Shown: positions 34,352 through 44,621 of the stretch, one piece after another
Numbering within the stretch: position 1 is the first letter of the stretch
Layout of the letters: each line of letters starts with the position of its first letter
Assembly (NCBI GenBank): GCA_015067185.1
Contig: SVMZ01000007.1
Coordinates: 1-64,000, forward strand
Reading direction: 5' to 3'
Length of the DNA stretch: 64,000 nucleotides
DNA from: Oscillospiraceae bacterium
GTDB lineage: Bacteria; Bacillota; Clostridia; Oscillospirales; Ruminococcaceae
Made by a program: the position numbers and the translations under genes
The notes under the pieces: generated by a model
What the model was told of the DNA's origin: nothing
The model's input: the letters and a program-made list of their open reading frames with translations, nothing else
Database searches by the model: none

Positions 34352-35002
34352 TCAGATGTTGGCAAGAACATCGGGAAGTTCAATAATCTTTTGGATAACA
34401 CGGATGGCACCGGCCTGACTGAGTTCGTCGGCAGTAAAGGTACCGGGCACACCGATACATTCTGCACCTGCCCGGATTCCGGCTGTAATACCGGCAACAG
34501 CATCCTCAATGACAAAGCAGTTGGCGGGATCTTCTCCCATAGCCTGAGCGGTGGTGATATAGATTTCGGGATCTGGTTTCTTCTTTTCCACATCGCTGCC
34601 GGTGGTGACAACTTCAAAATCTTCAGGAGTGACACCGACGCAGCGAAGGTTGATGCAAACCTTGGTATGGTCTGCAGCAGAAGCAACAGCAATGCGATAG
34701 CCGCGACGTTTCAGTTCCATCAGCATCTCTTTTGTGCCCTCAGTCACTTCCACGAGATCACCGGCCAGTTGGTCATAGATCTCATAAGAGCGGATTTTCA
34801 TTTCTGGGACATATTCTCCGCCATGTTTGGCAACCACACCGCCGATGAACTTGTCTTCACCCATACCGGTGAATTCGATGAAATCCTCGTGTTCAGCGGT
34901 AATGTTCCATTCTTTGAGAGCAAGAATGGCGGAATGCCGCATGCAGTATTCCGAGTTGACGAGAACACCGTCCATATCAAACATAATGGCTTTTTTGCTC
35001 AT
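34352..35002 (-). CDS. HAD-superfamily phosphatase (beta-phosphoglucomutase-like)
   Basis: 216 residues. MFDMDGVLVNSEY holds the nucleophile pair D9-x-D11. AVASAADH supplies motif II (Ser), EVVTTGSDVEKKKPDPEIY the motif III Lys, and CFVIEDAVAGITAG motif IV. The cap position between motif I and II is the C1 type. It removes or shifts phosphate on a small sugar or related substrate. It starts 2 nt after the hydratase stop (AAGGAGC lies inside that gene), so the two are co-translated. Confidence 0.88.
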   Translation of the reverse strand: MSKKAIMFDMDGVLVNSEYCMRHSAILALKEWNITAEHEDFIEFTGMGEDKFIGGVVAKHGGEYVPEMKIRSYEIYDQLAGDLVEVTEGTKEMLMELKRRGYRIAVASAADHTKVCINLRCVGVTPEDFEVVTTGSDVEKKKPDPEIYITTAQAMGEDPANCFVIEDAVAGITAGIRAGAECIGVPGTFTADELSQAGAIRVIQKIIELPDVLANI

Positions 35003-35004
35003 TT

Positions 35005-37254
35005 TCAGTTGTTCTGCTCCTTGTAAAAGTTGATAAGGCAACCAGCGAGGATGATCTTACGCTCGTCGTCGGTAAGTCCTGCAAGCTTCATGGTAAAGGG
35101 CAGTGCCTTTCCGTCGCGGAGGATGTAGGCGGAGATCTCTTCACGTTTTTCAGCAACGGCAGAACGGATATCGGTGATAAAGAGGAAGTCGCCGTCTTCG
35201 AAAGCCGGGTCGCCGTCAATGATGAAGGGGAGCATGCCCCAGTTGATCAGGTTGCTGCGGTAACGTTTGGTAGCATATTCGTTGGCGATGTTGGCCCAAC
35301 CGCCGAGAACCTTCTGGCAGGAAGCGGCCTGCTCACGGGCAGAACCATCGCCGGGCTTAATGGCAAAGATGGTGCTTCCAATACCGGTATCAAGGGCAGA
35401 GAGATCTGCCTTGATGGTCTGGGCGGTCTTGAAAGCATCAGCCAGACCGGCAGCAAGGGGAAGAGGATCACTGCCGGCAAGTCTTGCCTTTTCTGCGCCC
35501 TGAACTTCCTTGGCTTTGCCGACATAGTCGGGAGCTTTGCGGGAGAGAGTGAATTCGGCAAGCTTGAGGGGATTGGAGCGATAGGAAGAGGTCTCACCGG
35601 AGGGGATAAGCTCGTCGGTAGTGGTGACGGGATCGTTGATCTTGCAGACTACCTTGAGGAAAAGATTCTCAGTGAGGGGAGACATCTCGGGCCAGTCGGC
35701 AATGTTGGGACCAAAGCGCAGGGGGATGGAGTCGTCAGCTTTACCGAAGCCAAAATAGCAGCGGTTCTGGTATACGTTACCGTCAAAGTTATATTTTACT
35801 TCAGGAGTTTTGAAGTCGATATCGGTAGCAGGGGTAAGCAGACCTTTGTTTGCAGCGGTGGCGGCGATGGAGCGGGCATCCATCAGCGCAACGGATGCGA
35901 TCTGCCCGTCACCGGGCTTGGAGCCTTCGCGGTTGGGGAAGTTGCGGGTGGAGTGACGGATGCTCAGTGCATTATTGGCGGGGACATCGCCGGCACCGAA
36001 ACAGGGACCGCAGAAAGCGGTGCGAATGGTGGCGCCTGCACCCACGAGAGAGGAGAGGGAGCCGTTTCTCATCAGCTCGAGGAAGACAGGCTGGCTGGAG
36101 GGGTAGACACTAAGGGCGAAATCGCCGTTGCCGATGGAGCTGCCATTCAGGATGGAAGCAGCGGCGACAAGGTTTTCAAAGGTACCGCCGGCGCAGCCTG
36201 CAATAACACCCTGGTCAATGCGGAGCTTGCCGTTTTCCAGTTTGTTGGTGAGGACAAAATCCTTTTTGCCGAGAGAATCAGCAGCATATTTTTCAACGCC
36301 GCGGAGGATATCGCCTGCGTTGCGGTTAAAATCTTCGATTGTGTAGGCGTTGCTGGGATGGAAGGGCAGAGCAATCATCGGCTTAATTTTGCCAAGGTCA
36401 ACCTTGACAAGGCAGTCATAGTAGGCGATCTCTGCCGGGGCCAGCTTTTTGTAATCGTTGGCACGACCATGCATGGCAAGGAATTCTTCCGTTTTGGAAT
36501 CGGTCATCCAGATGGAGGTGAGACAGGTAGTCTCGGTGGTCATAACGTCGATGCCGTTGCGGAAATCCATGCTGAGACCGGCAATGCCGGGGCCAATGAA
36601 TTCCATGACCTTGTTTTTGACAAAGCCGTTGGCAAATACGGCACCGATGATGGCGAGAGCCACGTCCTGCGGGCCAACACCGGGAGCAGGAGTGCCTTCC
36701 AGATAGATACCGGCTACCTTGGGCATATCTACATCATATGTACGGCTGAGCAGCTGTTTAACCAGTTCAGGACCGCCTTCGCCGATAGCTATGGTGCCCA
36801 GAGCACCATAGCGGGTGTGGCTGTCGGAGCCAAGGATCATCTTTCCGCAGCCGGCCATCATTTCACGCATATACTGGTGAATAACGGCCTGGTGGGCAGG
36901 AACATAGTTGCCTCCGTATTTCTTTGCAGCAGAGAGACCGAAGAGGTGGTCATCCTCGTTGATGGTACCGCCGACTGCACACAGACTGTTGTGGCAGTTG
37001 GTAAGAACATAAGGGATAGGGAATTTGGTGAGTCCGCTGGCACGTGCGGTCTGTATAATACCGACATAGGTAATGTCGTGAGAGGTAAGTGCATCAAATT
37101 TAATGCGGAGTTTTTCATCGTTGCCGGAGGTGTTGTGAGCAGTCAGGATAGAATAAGCCATCGTACCGCGTTTGGCGGCAGCAGCATCCTTGCCGTCAGC
37201 AAGAATTTCAAGTCCGTTGGAGACGAAAACTCCCTGATCGTAGAGTTTTATCAT
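35005..37254 (-). CDS. Aconitase-family hydratase (YbhJ-like)
   Basis: 749 residues, similar in length to E. coli YbhJ. Aconitase-family marks are [38 protein letters not shown], the Fe-S cysteine segments TETTCLTS and [11 protein letters not shown], and a C-terminal swivel domain with [13 protein letters not shown]. It should hydrate or dehydrate a tricarboxylic or related acid, but the substrate of this branch is not known to me. ATG 37254 follows AAGGAG. It is followed by a HAD phosphatase and faces a DeoR gene upstream. Confidence 0.85.
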   Translation of the reverse strand: MIKLYDQGVFVSNGLEILADGKDAAAAKRGTMAYSILTAHNTSGNDEKLRIKFDALTSHDITYVGIIQTARASGLTKFPIPYVLTNCHNSLCAVGGTINEDDHLFGLSAAKKYGGNYVPAHQAVIHQYMREMMAGCGKMILGSDSHTRYGALGTIAIGEGGPELVKQLLSRTYDVDMPKVAGIYLEGTPAPGVGPQDVALAIIGAVFANGFVKNKVMEFIGPGIAGLSMDFRNGIDVMTTETTCLTSIWMTDSKTEEFLAMHGRANDYKKLAPAEIAYYDCLVKVDLGKIKPMIALPFHPSNAYTIEDFNRNAGDILRGVEKYAADSLGKKDFVLTNKLENGKLRIDQGVIAGCAGGTFENLVAAASILNGSSIGNGDFALSVYPSSQPVFLELMRNGSLSSLVGAGATIRTAFCGPCFGAGDVPANNALSIRHSTRNFPNREGSKPGDGQIASVALMDARSIAATAANKGLLTPATDIDFKTPEVKYNFDGNVYQNRCYFGFGKADDSIPLRFGPNIADWPEMSPLTENLFLKVVCKINDPVTTTDELIPSGETSSYRSNPLKLAEFTLSRKAPDYVGKAKEVQGAEKARLAGSDPLPLAAGLADAFKTAQTIKADLSALDTGIGSTIFAIKPGDGSAREQAASCQKVLGGWANIANEYATKRYRSNLINWGMLPFIIDGDPAFEDGDFLFITDIRSAVAEKREEISAYILRDGKALPFTMKLAGLTDDERKIILAGCLINFYKEQNN

Positions 37255-37375
37255 AGTATTACTCCTTAAAATAAAATATACTCTTTTATTTTACCACGTT
37301 AAAGTTATTTTGGCAATGTGGTTATGTGAGAAGAAGGTCAAAAAGTTTCATTTTTTCGGATTTTCAGAAAATGTA

Positions 37376-38074
37376 TCAGGAATCCGAGATATCGTCGTCT
37401 GCCTGAGAGATATGGCAAAGGTTATAACAGTAGAGTTTTCCCCTCTTGCTGTTGTCGCAGAGAAAAATGCGGCGGCGGCTCTGTTCAAACATAACACGGC
37501 GAATACCGGTTTCTTCCGCTGAGGAATCGGTAATCATTCCTTCTTCGGAGATACCCAGGCTGGAGAAAAAGAAGAGGTCGGCATTAAAACGGCGGATAAA
37601 ATCGGTGGCATAATCACCGATATAGGCGAGGGAGTTGTGCAGCATCAATCCGCCGGTGCAGTAGACCGTGTGGTTAAGGGGCCGCAGTTCCTGTGAGGTT
37701 TTGAGTCCATTGGTAATGACAGTCAGATTTTTGAATTGCTCAAAGTAAGGGATAAGATACATGGCGGTGGAGGAGGCATCCATGAAAATCACCTGACCGT
37801 CACGGAGGTATTTGGCAGCCTTGGCGGCGATGAGGCGTTTGGCTTCCACATTCTGCTGCTCCCGCAGATAGAGCGGAACCTCTCTGCTCACACCATCAAT
37901 GAGCACAACACCGCCATGGATGCGTCTGACAAAGCCGCGCCGTTCCAGCTCATTCAGGTCGCGGCGGACGGTAGCCTCGCTGACGTAGAGATGGGTGGAG
38001 AGCTTTTTTACGGTAGCCGTTTGGGTTTGACGGAGGAGAGCAAGGATCTGTTCAAGACGTTCCATTTCAAACAT
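37376..38074 (-). CDS. DeoR-family sugar-responsive repressor
   Basis: 232 residues. MFEMERLEQILALLRQTQTATVKKLSTHLYVSEATVRRDLNELERRGFVRRIHGG is the textbook DeoR HTH. The C-terminal DeoRC sensor (ISEEGMITDSSAEETGIRRVMFEQSRRRIFLCD) binds a phosphorylated sugar. ATG 38074 has AGGA 9 nt upstream; the ATG at 38083 is too close to it. It is divergent from the epimerase-dehydrogenase-kinase operon and is the obvious regulator of it. The hydratase downstream on the same strand may be co-regulated. Confidence 0.92.
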   Translation of the reverse strand: MFEMERLEQILALLRQTQTATVKKLSTHLYVSEATVRRDLNELERRGFVRRIHGGVVLIDGVSREVPLYLREQQNVEAKRLIAAKAAKYLRDGQVIFMDASSTAMYLIPYFEQFKNLTVITNGLKTSQELRPLNHTVYCTGGLMLHNSLAYIGDYATDFIRRFNADLFFFSSLGISEEGMITDSSAEETGIRRVMFEQSRRRIFLCDNSKRGKLYCYNLCHISQADDDISDS

Positions 38075-38157
38075 AGCTGTCATTCCTGTTCATGAGTGAT
38101 TGAATGTGATTGTTTTTGCTTGAATGCTGCAATAGCTTGCAAATTTATCGGCGGGTA

Positions 38158-38186
38158 TTGCGTTAAAATGCGGAAAAGTATATAAT
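38158..38186 (+). promoter_or_regulatory. Promoter of the epimerase-dehydrogenase-kinase operon
   Basis: TTGCGT (38158-38163), 17-bp spacer, TATAAT (38181-38186), then a normal leader to GGAGAG and ATG 38257. It lies in the 182-bp intergenic space shared with the DeoR gene. Confidence 0.7.
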
Positions 38187-38256
38187 CAATATAGCATATC
38201 GATCAAAAACTTGCAAGAGATAAAGGAATATTGATAAGGAAAAAGGAGAGCGAAGA

Positions 38257-38928
38257 ATGAATAAAGCGATGTTGGCGCCTTCCATGATGTGTATATCCGA
38301 GTGGAGAGGTGCAGAGAAAGCACTGGATGAACTGGAAAAAGGAAAAATAGAACTTCTGCATGTGGATGTCATGGACGGTATTTTTGTTCCCAACCTGATG
38401 ATTGGAACAGAGAGCACCAAAAATCTGCGTAAAGCCAGCAGCATACCGCTGGATATCCATCTGATGATAGAAAGACCGGAAGACAAATTGGATTGGTTTG
38501 ATATTCAGCCGGGAGAATTTGTTTCTGTTCATGCGGAGAGCACCAAGCATCTGCAGCGTGTTCTTGCCAAAATCCGCTCTTACGGGGCCAGGCCCATGGC
38601 AGCCCTTAACCCTGCCACACCGCTCTGTATGATTGAAGAGGTTCTGGACGATGTAGATGCAGTGCTTTTGATGACAGTTAACCCTGGATATGCGGGACAG
38701 AAGCTGGTGGTGCAGACACTGGATAAAATCCGCCGTCTGCGTGAGATGTTGGATAAGAGCGGAAGAGAAAAGGTATTGATCGAAGTGGATGGCAACGTCA
38801 GCTTTGAGAATGCGGTAAAAATGCGTGCGGCGGGTGCGGATATTTTTGTCTGCGGTTCCTCCAGCATTTTCTGCAAGGATACCCCGATTGAAGAGAATAT
38901 CCGCCGTTTCAGAGCGTGCGTGGAATAA
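38257..38928 (+). CDS. Ribulose-phosphate 3-epimerase family protein
   Basis: 223 residues, TIM barrel. Metal and catalytic positions are visible: APSM, HVDVMDG (His35, Asp37, Asp40), DIHLM, MTVNPGYAGQ and EVDGNVS. It interconverts ketopentose or ketohexose phosphates at C3. Operon partners (a polyol dehydrogenase and a ketose kinase) suggest it handles the kinase product; an allulose-6-phosphate- or erythrulose-type substrate is possible. AAAGGAGAG precedes ATG 38257. Confidence 0.92.
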   Translation: MNKAMLAPSMMCISEWRGAEKALDELEKGKIELLHVDVMDGIFVPNLMIGTESTKNLRKASSIPLDIHLMIERPEDKLDWFDIQPGEFVSVHAESTKHLQRVLAKIRSYGARPMAALNPATPLCMIEEVLDDVDAVLLMTVNPGYAGQKLVVQTLDKIRRLREMLDKSGREKVLIEVDGNVSFENAVKMRAAGADIFVCGSSSIFCKDTPIEENIRRFRACVE

Positions 38929-38950
38929 GAGAAAACAGGGAGTGATCAGA

Positions 38951-39988
38951 ATGAAAGCGGTCAGACTGCATGCCATCGGTGATATCCGATGCGATAATAT
39001 AGAGATTCCGGTGCCGCACGGTGAAGAACTGCTGCTGAAGGTGGGAGCCTGCGGTGTATGCGGATCCGACCTGCCCAGAACCTTTGAACACGGTACCAGC
39101 AGCGGAAAATATCCACTGACTATCGGTCATGAATTTGCGGGAGAGGTGGTTGCTGTCGGCGAGAAGGCAGATAAATCACTGATTGGAGCCAAAGGGGCTA
39201 TTTTCCCGTTGATTCCCTGTCGCAAATGTGATCCCTGCGTGACAGGCAAATATGCCATGTGCGAAAACTACGACTATCTCGGTTCGAGAAGCGACGGTGG
39301 TTTTGCGGAATATTGCCTGATTCCCTCCGCATGGCACCTGATTCGTTCCCAGTCTGCTCCGATGGAGCTGTTGGCCATGACCGAGCCTGCCTGTGTGGCA
39401 CAGCATGCCGTGCGCCGTGCAAAAGTTACTGCCGGACAGTGTGTGGTTATTTTTGGTGCAGGCCCTATCGGAATTATGGCTGCAAGATGGGTACGTATTT
39501 TTGGTGCGGAGCCGATTTTGGTGGATATCGTAGCTGAAAAGGTAGCCTTTGCAAAAGAAAAAGGGTTTATGGCGGTCAATTCCCGCGAAGAAGAACTGCT
39601 CGGGGCGATCCGGACATATAACAGAGGCCGTCTCGCCGATGCAGCCATTGAGGGAACCGGTTCGGGCAAAGCCTTGGTCAGCTGTGTGGAAAGTGTTCAT
39701 GCCGGCGGATGCATTTCCCTGTTGGGCAACCCCATGGGCAACACCGAAATTCCGCTTAAAATACACAGCATGATGCTCCGTAAAGAGGTGGAGATTAACG
39801 GCGTATGGAACTCCAGCCGGGCACCCTATCCCGTGGATGAGTGGAAATACACCGTCAGAATGATGGACGAAGGAAAATTTGAGGCGGCTGATCTGATCAC
39901 CGACAGACCCTCCCATGAAGAGCTGCCCGCAATATTGAAAGAACTGAAAGACGGAACAAGAAAATCGATTAAGGTGATGTGTATATGA
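38951..39988 (+). CDS. Zinc-dependent medium-chain alcohol/polyol dehydrogenase
   Basis: 345 residues. Catalytic zinc ligands are Cys37 (GACGVCGSD) and His60-Glu61 (GHEFAGEV). The structural zinc lobe is CRKCDPCVTGKYAMC, and the NAD site is GAGPIG. It is closest in feel to galactitol-1-phosphate and sorbitol dehydrogenases, oxidising a polyol or its phosphate to a ketose. Start 38951 is internal to a longer open frame and is placed by the upstream AGTGATCAG region and N-terminal homology. It overlaps the kinase gene by 4 nt (ATGA). Confidence 0.9.
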   Translation: MKAVRLHAIGDIRCDNIEIPVPHGEELLLKVGACGVCGSDLPRTFEHGTSSGKYPLTIGHEFAGEVVAVGEKADKSLIGAKGAIFPLIPCRKCDPCVTGKYAMCENYDYLGSRSDGGFAEYCLIPSAWHLIRSQSAPMELLAMTEPACVAQHAVRRAKVTAGQCVVIFGAGPIGIMAARWVRIFGAEPILVDIVAEKVAFAKEKGFMAVNSREEELLGAIRTYNRGRLADAAIEGTGSGKALVSCVESVHAGGCISLLGNPMGNTEIPLKIHSMMLRKEVEINGVWNSSRAPYPVDEWKYTVRMMDEGKFEAADLITDRPSHEELPAILKELKDGTRKSIKVMCI

Positions 39989-41541
39989 AAACCGTAATTG
40001 GTATCGATTTCGGAACCCAATCGGCAAGAGCGGTTTTGGCAGACACCGAAAACGGGACGATATTGGCCTCGCATACAGTCAACTATCTTCATGGTGTGCC
40101 GGAAGATTCACTGATTCCTGTCAGTGACTATGACAATGCACTGACAGAATTGATGGAGGCTGTCACCGACAATGCTTATGCCGAAAGTGTCGCCGCCATC
40201 TGTGTGGATGCCACAGCACTCACACTGGTGCCGATAGGAAAGGACGGCAGAGCACTGGGATGGTATCCTGAGTTTGCCGACCGCCCAAATGCACAGATTA
40301 AACTTTGGAAAAGGCATACGGCCCAGAAGCAGGCCAATGAAGCGATTGCGCTTGCCAAACAGAGGCAGGAACCGTTCCTTGGCCGCACCGGAGGCAGCGT
40401 TTCCAGCGAGTGGACACTCCCGAAATTGTTGGAGACACGGGACGAAGATCCCGAAGTGTATGCAGCGATGGATCTGGCGATGGACCTTTGTGAGTATCTC
40501 ACCTATCTTCTCACAGGAGAAAAAACCAGAAGTATCGGATCCATGAGCTACAAAGGATTGTGGGCAGAGGATCTCGGTTTTCCGTCAGATGGATTTTTGA
40601 ACGGACTGCGCGAAGGCTTTGCAGAAGAGTATAAGCATTTGATGCGCGGCGAGGTGAAGAGAACCGGCGAAGCAGCAGGAACGCTGAAAAAAGAACTTAG
40701 CCGGCGTTTTGGTCTCAGAGAAGATGTCATTGTGGCTTCCGGCACACTGGATGGACATACCGCACTGGTATCGCTCGGTGCAATGAAAGAAGGAGAGGCG
40801 GCGCTGGTCATCGGAACCTCCAATGTGCTTGCGGTGCAGACAGAATCTGTCCGCGATGTGGAGGGAATCTGCGGTATTGCACAGGATGGTTTTATCCAGG
40901 GTGTATGCAGTATCGATTCGGGGCAGAACTGTACCGGTGAAATGCTGGGGTGGTTTATGGAGAATATGCTCCCGGCCGCAGCAGCTGAGGAGGCAAAACA
41001 AAAGGGAATATCTTCTCACGATCTGTTGATTCAGAAGGTCAAAGAACCGTGGAACAATAGGGCTGTGGCGGTGGATATGTGGAATGGCAGCAGAAATGCG
41101 CCCTGTGATCTGGAGCTTCGCGGTATGTTTGCCGGCATGTCGCTGGAGACAAAACCGGAGGATGTCTATCTTGCGCTGCTTCAGGCTATTGCCTGCGGGA
41201 CAAGAGAAATTATGGAGTGGTGTGAGCGGGACGGTATCCGGGTGGAACGTTTGGCAGCTACCGGTGGTATAGCACTGAAAAATCCGCTGCTGATGCAGCA
41301 GTATAGTGATATTCTGAACCTTCCGGTGGATGTGGGTGTGGTAAAAGAGGGTCCAGCTCTGGGTTCTGCCATGTTTGCGGCGGTTGCTGCCGGTATATAC
41401 AGCAGCCCGATCGAAGCTTACGAGCATATGGGCAACACCAAATTTATCCGCTACACGCCGGATGAACAGCACCGTGCGGAATATGAAGAGATTTACCGCA
41501 GAAACCATTTGCTTCGTGAAGCGGCAAAGCTGTTTAAATAA
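39985..41541 (+). CDS. FGGY-family carbohydrate kinase (ribulokinase-like)
   Basis: 518 residues. The N-terminal phosphate loop is VIGIDFGTQSARAVL. CVDATALTLVPIGKDG and the C-terminal RLAATGGIALKNPLLMQQYSDIL are typical of the ribulokinase branch of FGGY kinases. It phosphorylates a ketopentose or similar ketose formed by the dehydrogenase. Translation is coupled to the upstream stop. Together the three enzymes give polyol to ketose, ketose to ketose-phosphate, and epimerisation into central metabolism. No transporter lies adjacent. Confidence 0.9.
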   Translation: MKTVIGIDFGTQSARAVLADTENGTILASHTVNYLHGVPEDSLIPVSDYDNALTELMEAVTDNAYAESVAAICVDATALTLVPIGKDGRALGWYPEFADRPNAQIKLWKRHTAQKQANEAIALAKQRQEPFLGRTGGSVSSEWTLPKLLETRDEDPEVYAAMDLAMDLCEYLTYLLTGEKTRSIGSMSYKGLWAEDLGFPSDGFLNGLREGFAEEYKHLMRGEVKRTGEAAGTLKKELSRRFGLREDVIVASGTLDGHTALVSLGAMKEGEAALVIGTSNVLAVQTESVRDVEGICGIAQDGFIQGVCSIDSGQNCTGEMLGWFMENMLPAAAAEEAKQKGISSHDLLIQKVKEPWNNRAVAVDMWNGSRNAPCDLELRGMFAGMSLETKPEDVYLALLQAIACGTREIMEWCERDGIRVERLAATGGIALKNPLLMQQYSDILNLPVDVGVVKEGPALGSAMFAAVAAGIYSSPIEAYEHMGNTKFIRYTPDEQHRAEYEEIYRRNHLLREAAKLFK

Positions 41542-41565
41542 GTGTTTTATGTTGGAATAAAAAAG

Positions 41566-41595
41566 ATGAGCCGATGGAGATCTTCGTCGGCTCAT
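41566..41595 (+). terminator. Terminator of the sugar kinase operon
   Basis: ATGAGCCGA (41566-41574) pairs with TCGGCTCAT (41587-41595), then TTTTCTTTG. Confidence 0.75.
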
Positions 41596-41693
41596 TTTCT
41601 TTGTTGTTTTGAGAATATCGGTACGGAAAAAAGGGGCGGAATGGATAAAGGCGGAACCATATCTGTTCCCTTCGACAGGCATCTTATCAGGAC

Positions 41694-41723
41694 TTGACAC
41701 ACCGATACCTTTCAATATATAAT
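41694..41723 (+). promoter_or_regulatory. Promoter of the GH20 gene
   Basis: A consensus TTGACA (41694-41699) and TATAAT (41718-41723) with an 18-bp spacer, followed by a 60-nt leader to GAGGAGA and ATG 41787. Confidence 0.75.
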
Positions 41724-41786
41724 AAAAACACGTATCCGGATCCTCGGATAAACAATAGTTTACAACACTACAAGAGGAGAAAAGTT

Positions 41787-43418
41787 ATGATTGTTCCACG
41801 CGTAAAACAGGAGAAAAAAGGAAATAATACGGTTCTGGTTGATACAGCCATTACTTTGAGTGTTTGTGAAGAATATGCCTCAAAAGCTTCTCGCGCGCTG
41901 GCTGCTTTTTTGCCTCAGTGCCAGGTGATGGAACAGAAGGAAAACGCGCTGGTCACCGTGGAAAAGGAACCGGGTTTTGCTGATAAGCCGGAAGCCTATC
42001 GACTGACGATTCTGAACGGGAAGGTTACTATTGGATGTATCTCCTATCTTGGCCTGCGTAACGCGTTGGCAGCCTTTTCTCTCACGGTTCGCTGTGTCGG
42101 CGGGAAACTGGCTTTGCCCGATACTACTATTGAAGACTGGCCGGATGCCGAATTCCGCAGTATTATGCTGGATATTGCCTCTATTGTCAAGCCGGTGGAT
42201 GAGCTGAAGGGTGATCTCGTCCTGTTTGCCAAGTCCCGCATGAATTATGCACAGATTTATCTGTCTGACCGTCATGGCATTTGCCTGCGTTTGGATTGTC
42301 TGCCGGAAAAGATGTTCCTGAAAAACGCCTACACCAAAGAAGAGATGTGCGATATATGCGAATTTGCAGATATGCTGGGAATTGAACTGATTCCGCAATT
42401 TGATATGCCTGCACACTCAGGACTTCTGGTAACATTATTTGACGCAATGATCTGCGATGCCCCCGAAGAGATCCTGCAGCGCAAAACCATGACTGCCTGC
42501 ACTGGTGATCCCGAGGTGTACAGGATCTACGAAACCATCATCAACGAGATACTGGATATCTTTCCAGGTCGTTACTTCCACATGGGCGGTGATGAGTTGG
42601 AGATGTTGGATCTCTCCAGTTACTGCCATTGGGATTACTGTAACAAATGCCTTAAGCTGCGCGAGGAAAACGGACTTGCAGATCGTCAGGATCAATACAA
42701 CTACTTTGTCAAGCGCATTCATGATATGGTAACCAGGAGAGGCCGTTCTCTCATCATGTGGAACGATCAGGTGGATTGCCCCCGCGGTCCCGTTCTTCCC
42801 ACCGATATCGTTATGGAGTTTTGGCGTGTAGCTGCTCCCGGCAGAGGTCCGGTGGAAGGCTGTTCTATGAATGCGCTGGCAGAAATGGGATATAAGGTCA
42901 TCAATGCCTATTATCCCTACACCTATCTCTTTACCGGAGAGCCTGTGATTCCTTTTACCTCCGAACTGCTGGGTAGTTGGATCTGGGATGAGGATCCCCC
43001 CTGCAACAAAGAATATGCTGCCAATATTATAGGCACTGAGCTGTGCGCATGGGGCTATTGCAGTCCAATTACCAAGTATCTCTATTATGCCCAGCCCTCC
43101 GCCTTTGTCCTCACGGCAGACAAGCAGTGGAATAAGGATAGAGTTGTATATGATGAAGAGTTTGCACAGGCTCTGACCCGTACTCTGTTGGGTGTTTCTG
43201 TTCCCGAGGGTTTCAATCCCTTTGTTGGTATAGGCGATGTAGTGCCTCCGTTGGAGGATGGTAAGTTGGCGCATTGTGAGCGGGTTACCTGTTCCGATGA
43301 AGAACTGTCCGATATCGTCACCACCCTGTCGCGTACTGATATTATTCAGGGAGCAGATGCCGCAAGAGCCGCCATCTACCGTGAATGTGTAGAGTACGCA
43401 CAGAAAAACAGAAAATAA
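41787..43418 (+). CDS. GH20-family beta-N-acetylhexosaminidase-like enzyme
   Basis: 543 residues, no signal peptide. The GH20 catalytic pair is in YFHMGGDELEM (Asp-Glu), preceded by IELIPQFDMPAHSG on the barrel. LIMWNDQV and GSWIWDEDP supply other barrel-strand motifs, and an N-terminal GH20b-like domain (residues 1-130) is present. Removes terminal N-acetylglucosamine or N-acetylgalactosamine residues by substrate-assisted catalysis. Cytoplasmic location suggests action on imported oligosaccharides. Single-gene unit with its own promoter and terminator. Confidence 0.88.
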   Translation: MIVPRVKQEKKGNNTVLVDTAITLSVCEEYASKASRALAAFLPQCQVMEQKENALVTVEKEPGFADKPEAYRLTILNGKVTIGCISYLGLRNALAAFSLTVRCVGGKLALPDTTIEDWPDAEFRSIMLDIASIVKPVDELKGDLVLFAKSRMNYAQIYLSDRHGICLRLDCLPEKMFLKNAYTKEEMCDICEFADMLGIELIPQFDMPAHSGLLVTLFDAMICDAPEEILQRKTMTACTGDPEVYRIYETIINEILDIFPGRYFHMGGDELEMLDLSSYCHWDYCNKCLKLREENGLADRQDQYNYFVKRIHDMVTRRGRSLIMWNDQVDCPRGPVLPTDIVMEFWRVAAPGRGPVEGCSMNALAEMGYKVINAYYPYTYLFTGEPVIPFTSELLGSWIWDEDPPCNKEYAANIIGTELCAWGYCSPITKYLYYAQPSAFVLTADKQWNKDRVVYDEEFAQALTRTLLGVSVPEGFNPFVGIGDVVPPLEDGKLAHCERVTCSDEELSDIVTTLSRTDIIQGADAARAAIYRECVEYAQKNRK

Positions 43419-43442
43419 AGTTTGTCATCATAAGAATTTTCC

Positions 43443-43474
43443 GGGGCTGTCTCATCTGCTTGTGAGACAGCCCC
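43443..43474 (+). terminator. Terminator of the GH20 gene
   Basis: GGGGCTGTCTCA (43443-43454) pairs perfectly with TGAGACAGCCCC (43463-43474) around an 8-nt loop. Confidence 0.8.
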
Positions 43475-43614
43475 TTGAGTTCTGAAAAACGTCAGCTGGT
43501 CGTAAGGGTATTTGTGTTGTGTTTTTCAGTTGTTTGAAAATATCGGCACGGGAAAAGTCGGAACAGACATGAGCTTTTTTGATACAATCAAAAACAGAAA
43601 GGAGGCGTGTGGGT

Positions 43615-44493
43615 ATGAATATACTCAGACAGTTGGATGAAGCGGTTGGTTATATCGAGAAGAATCTGTGTGCGGAGATCGATGTGGAAAAGGCTGCAGC
43701 CATTGCCTGTGTTTCCGCAGATAGTTTTTCGCGATTTTTCAGTTATATGACCGGGATGACACTGAAGGAATATGTGCGCTGCCGCCGAATGACTCTTGCC
43801 GCCGATGACCTGATAAATACGGAGAAGCGCGTGATCGATATTGCTGTCCAATACGGTTATGACAGCGCAGATGCTTTTTCGAGGGCCTTTGCCAGACAGC
43901 ATGGAATAACACCGACAGAATACCGGAAAAATGGCGGTTCTCTGAAAATATATCCCCCGGTCTCCTTTCATATCATCATCAAAGGAGCGAAAGAAATGAA
44001 TTTCAGAATGGAAGAGCGGCAGGAAAGCAGGGTTTACGGGATATCCAGACAATTCGAGGGCGAAGGGTATCAAAACAAGGAAGAACTGCGCCACCTCATG
44101 TGGTCGGAAGAATGTGAAGATATTCCGGGAAAATTGTGTGAGGGAAGATGGAATCAGCCGGGGAATACCAACTATGATGGCATCTGGTATGGAATTTGGC
44201 AGAACGGAAGATATATGATTGCCAGAGAAAGGGAGGCTGTTCGGGACGGTGGGTTTGAAATGAATATCATTCCCGGTGGAAGTTATGCTGTGTTTCAGAC
44301 AGAAGCCGGTGGTTTGGCATGGGAGGAACTACCGAAGCTGTTTGAATTGATCTGGGAATCCTGGCTGCTAGGTTCAGATTATCGGCAAAGAGCCCCCTTT
44401 GTTGTGGAGGTCTATCATTTGTGGACGGATTATAAGAAACGTAAGGAAAGGCGGTATTATGAGGTGTGGATCCCCATCGAATGCAAAAAGTAA
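43615..44493 (+). CDS. AraC-family regulator with GyrI-like ligand-binding domain
   Basis: 292 residues from ATG 43615 (AAGGAGG 9 nt upstream). The N-terminal 105 residues hold two HTH units (EKAAAIACVSADSFSRFFSY and VIDIAVQYGYDSADAFSRAF). The remainder is an effector-binding domain of the GyrI/Rob type (MNFRMEERQESRVYGISRQF ... YYEVWIPI). Such regulators respond to hydrophobic or cationic small molecules. No adjacent target is evident; genes on both sides have their own signals. Confidence 0.9.
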   Translation: MNILRQLDEAVGYIEKNLCAEIDVEKAAAIACVSADSFSRFFSYMTGMTLKEYVRCRRMTLAADDLINTEKRVIDIAVQYGYDSADAFSRAFARQHGITPTEYRKNGGSLKIYPPVSFHIIIKGAKEMNFRMEERQESRVYGISRQFEGEGYQNKEELRHLMWSEECEDIPGKLCEGRWNQPGNTNYDGIWYGIWQNGRYMIAREREAVRDGGFEMNIIPGGSYAVFQTEAGGLAWEELPKLFELIWESWLLGSDYRQRAPFVVEVYHLWTDYKKRKERRYYEVWIPIECKK

Positions 44494-44621
44494 CAGTTCA
44501 AGTATTTCTTGAGTGAAAGAAAGAGAAATTCAAGCACAGATTGCTTTTTTAGCAGAGAAAAAATTGTTATGATGGAGACAACAGATACGGAAAAAATTCC
44601 GTAAAGGAAAGGAGAAAAAAC

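Noticed and set aside
35953..37269. 438-codon plus-strand frame across the hydratase gene
   Set aside because: Antisense to the aconitase-family gene and without a ribosome binding site.
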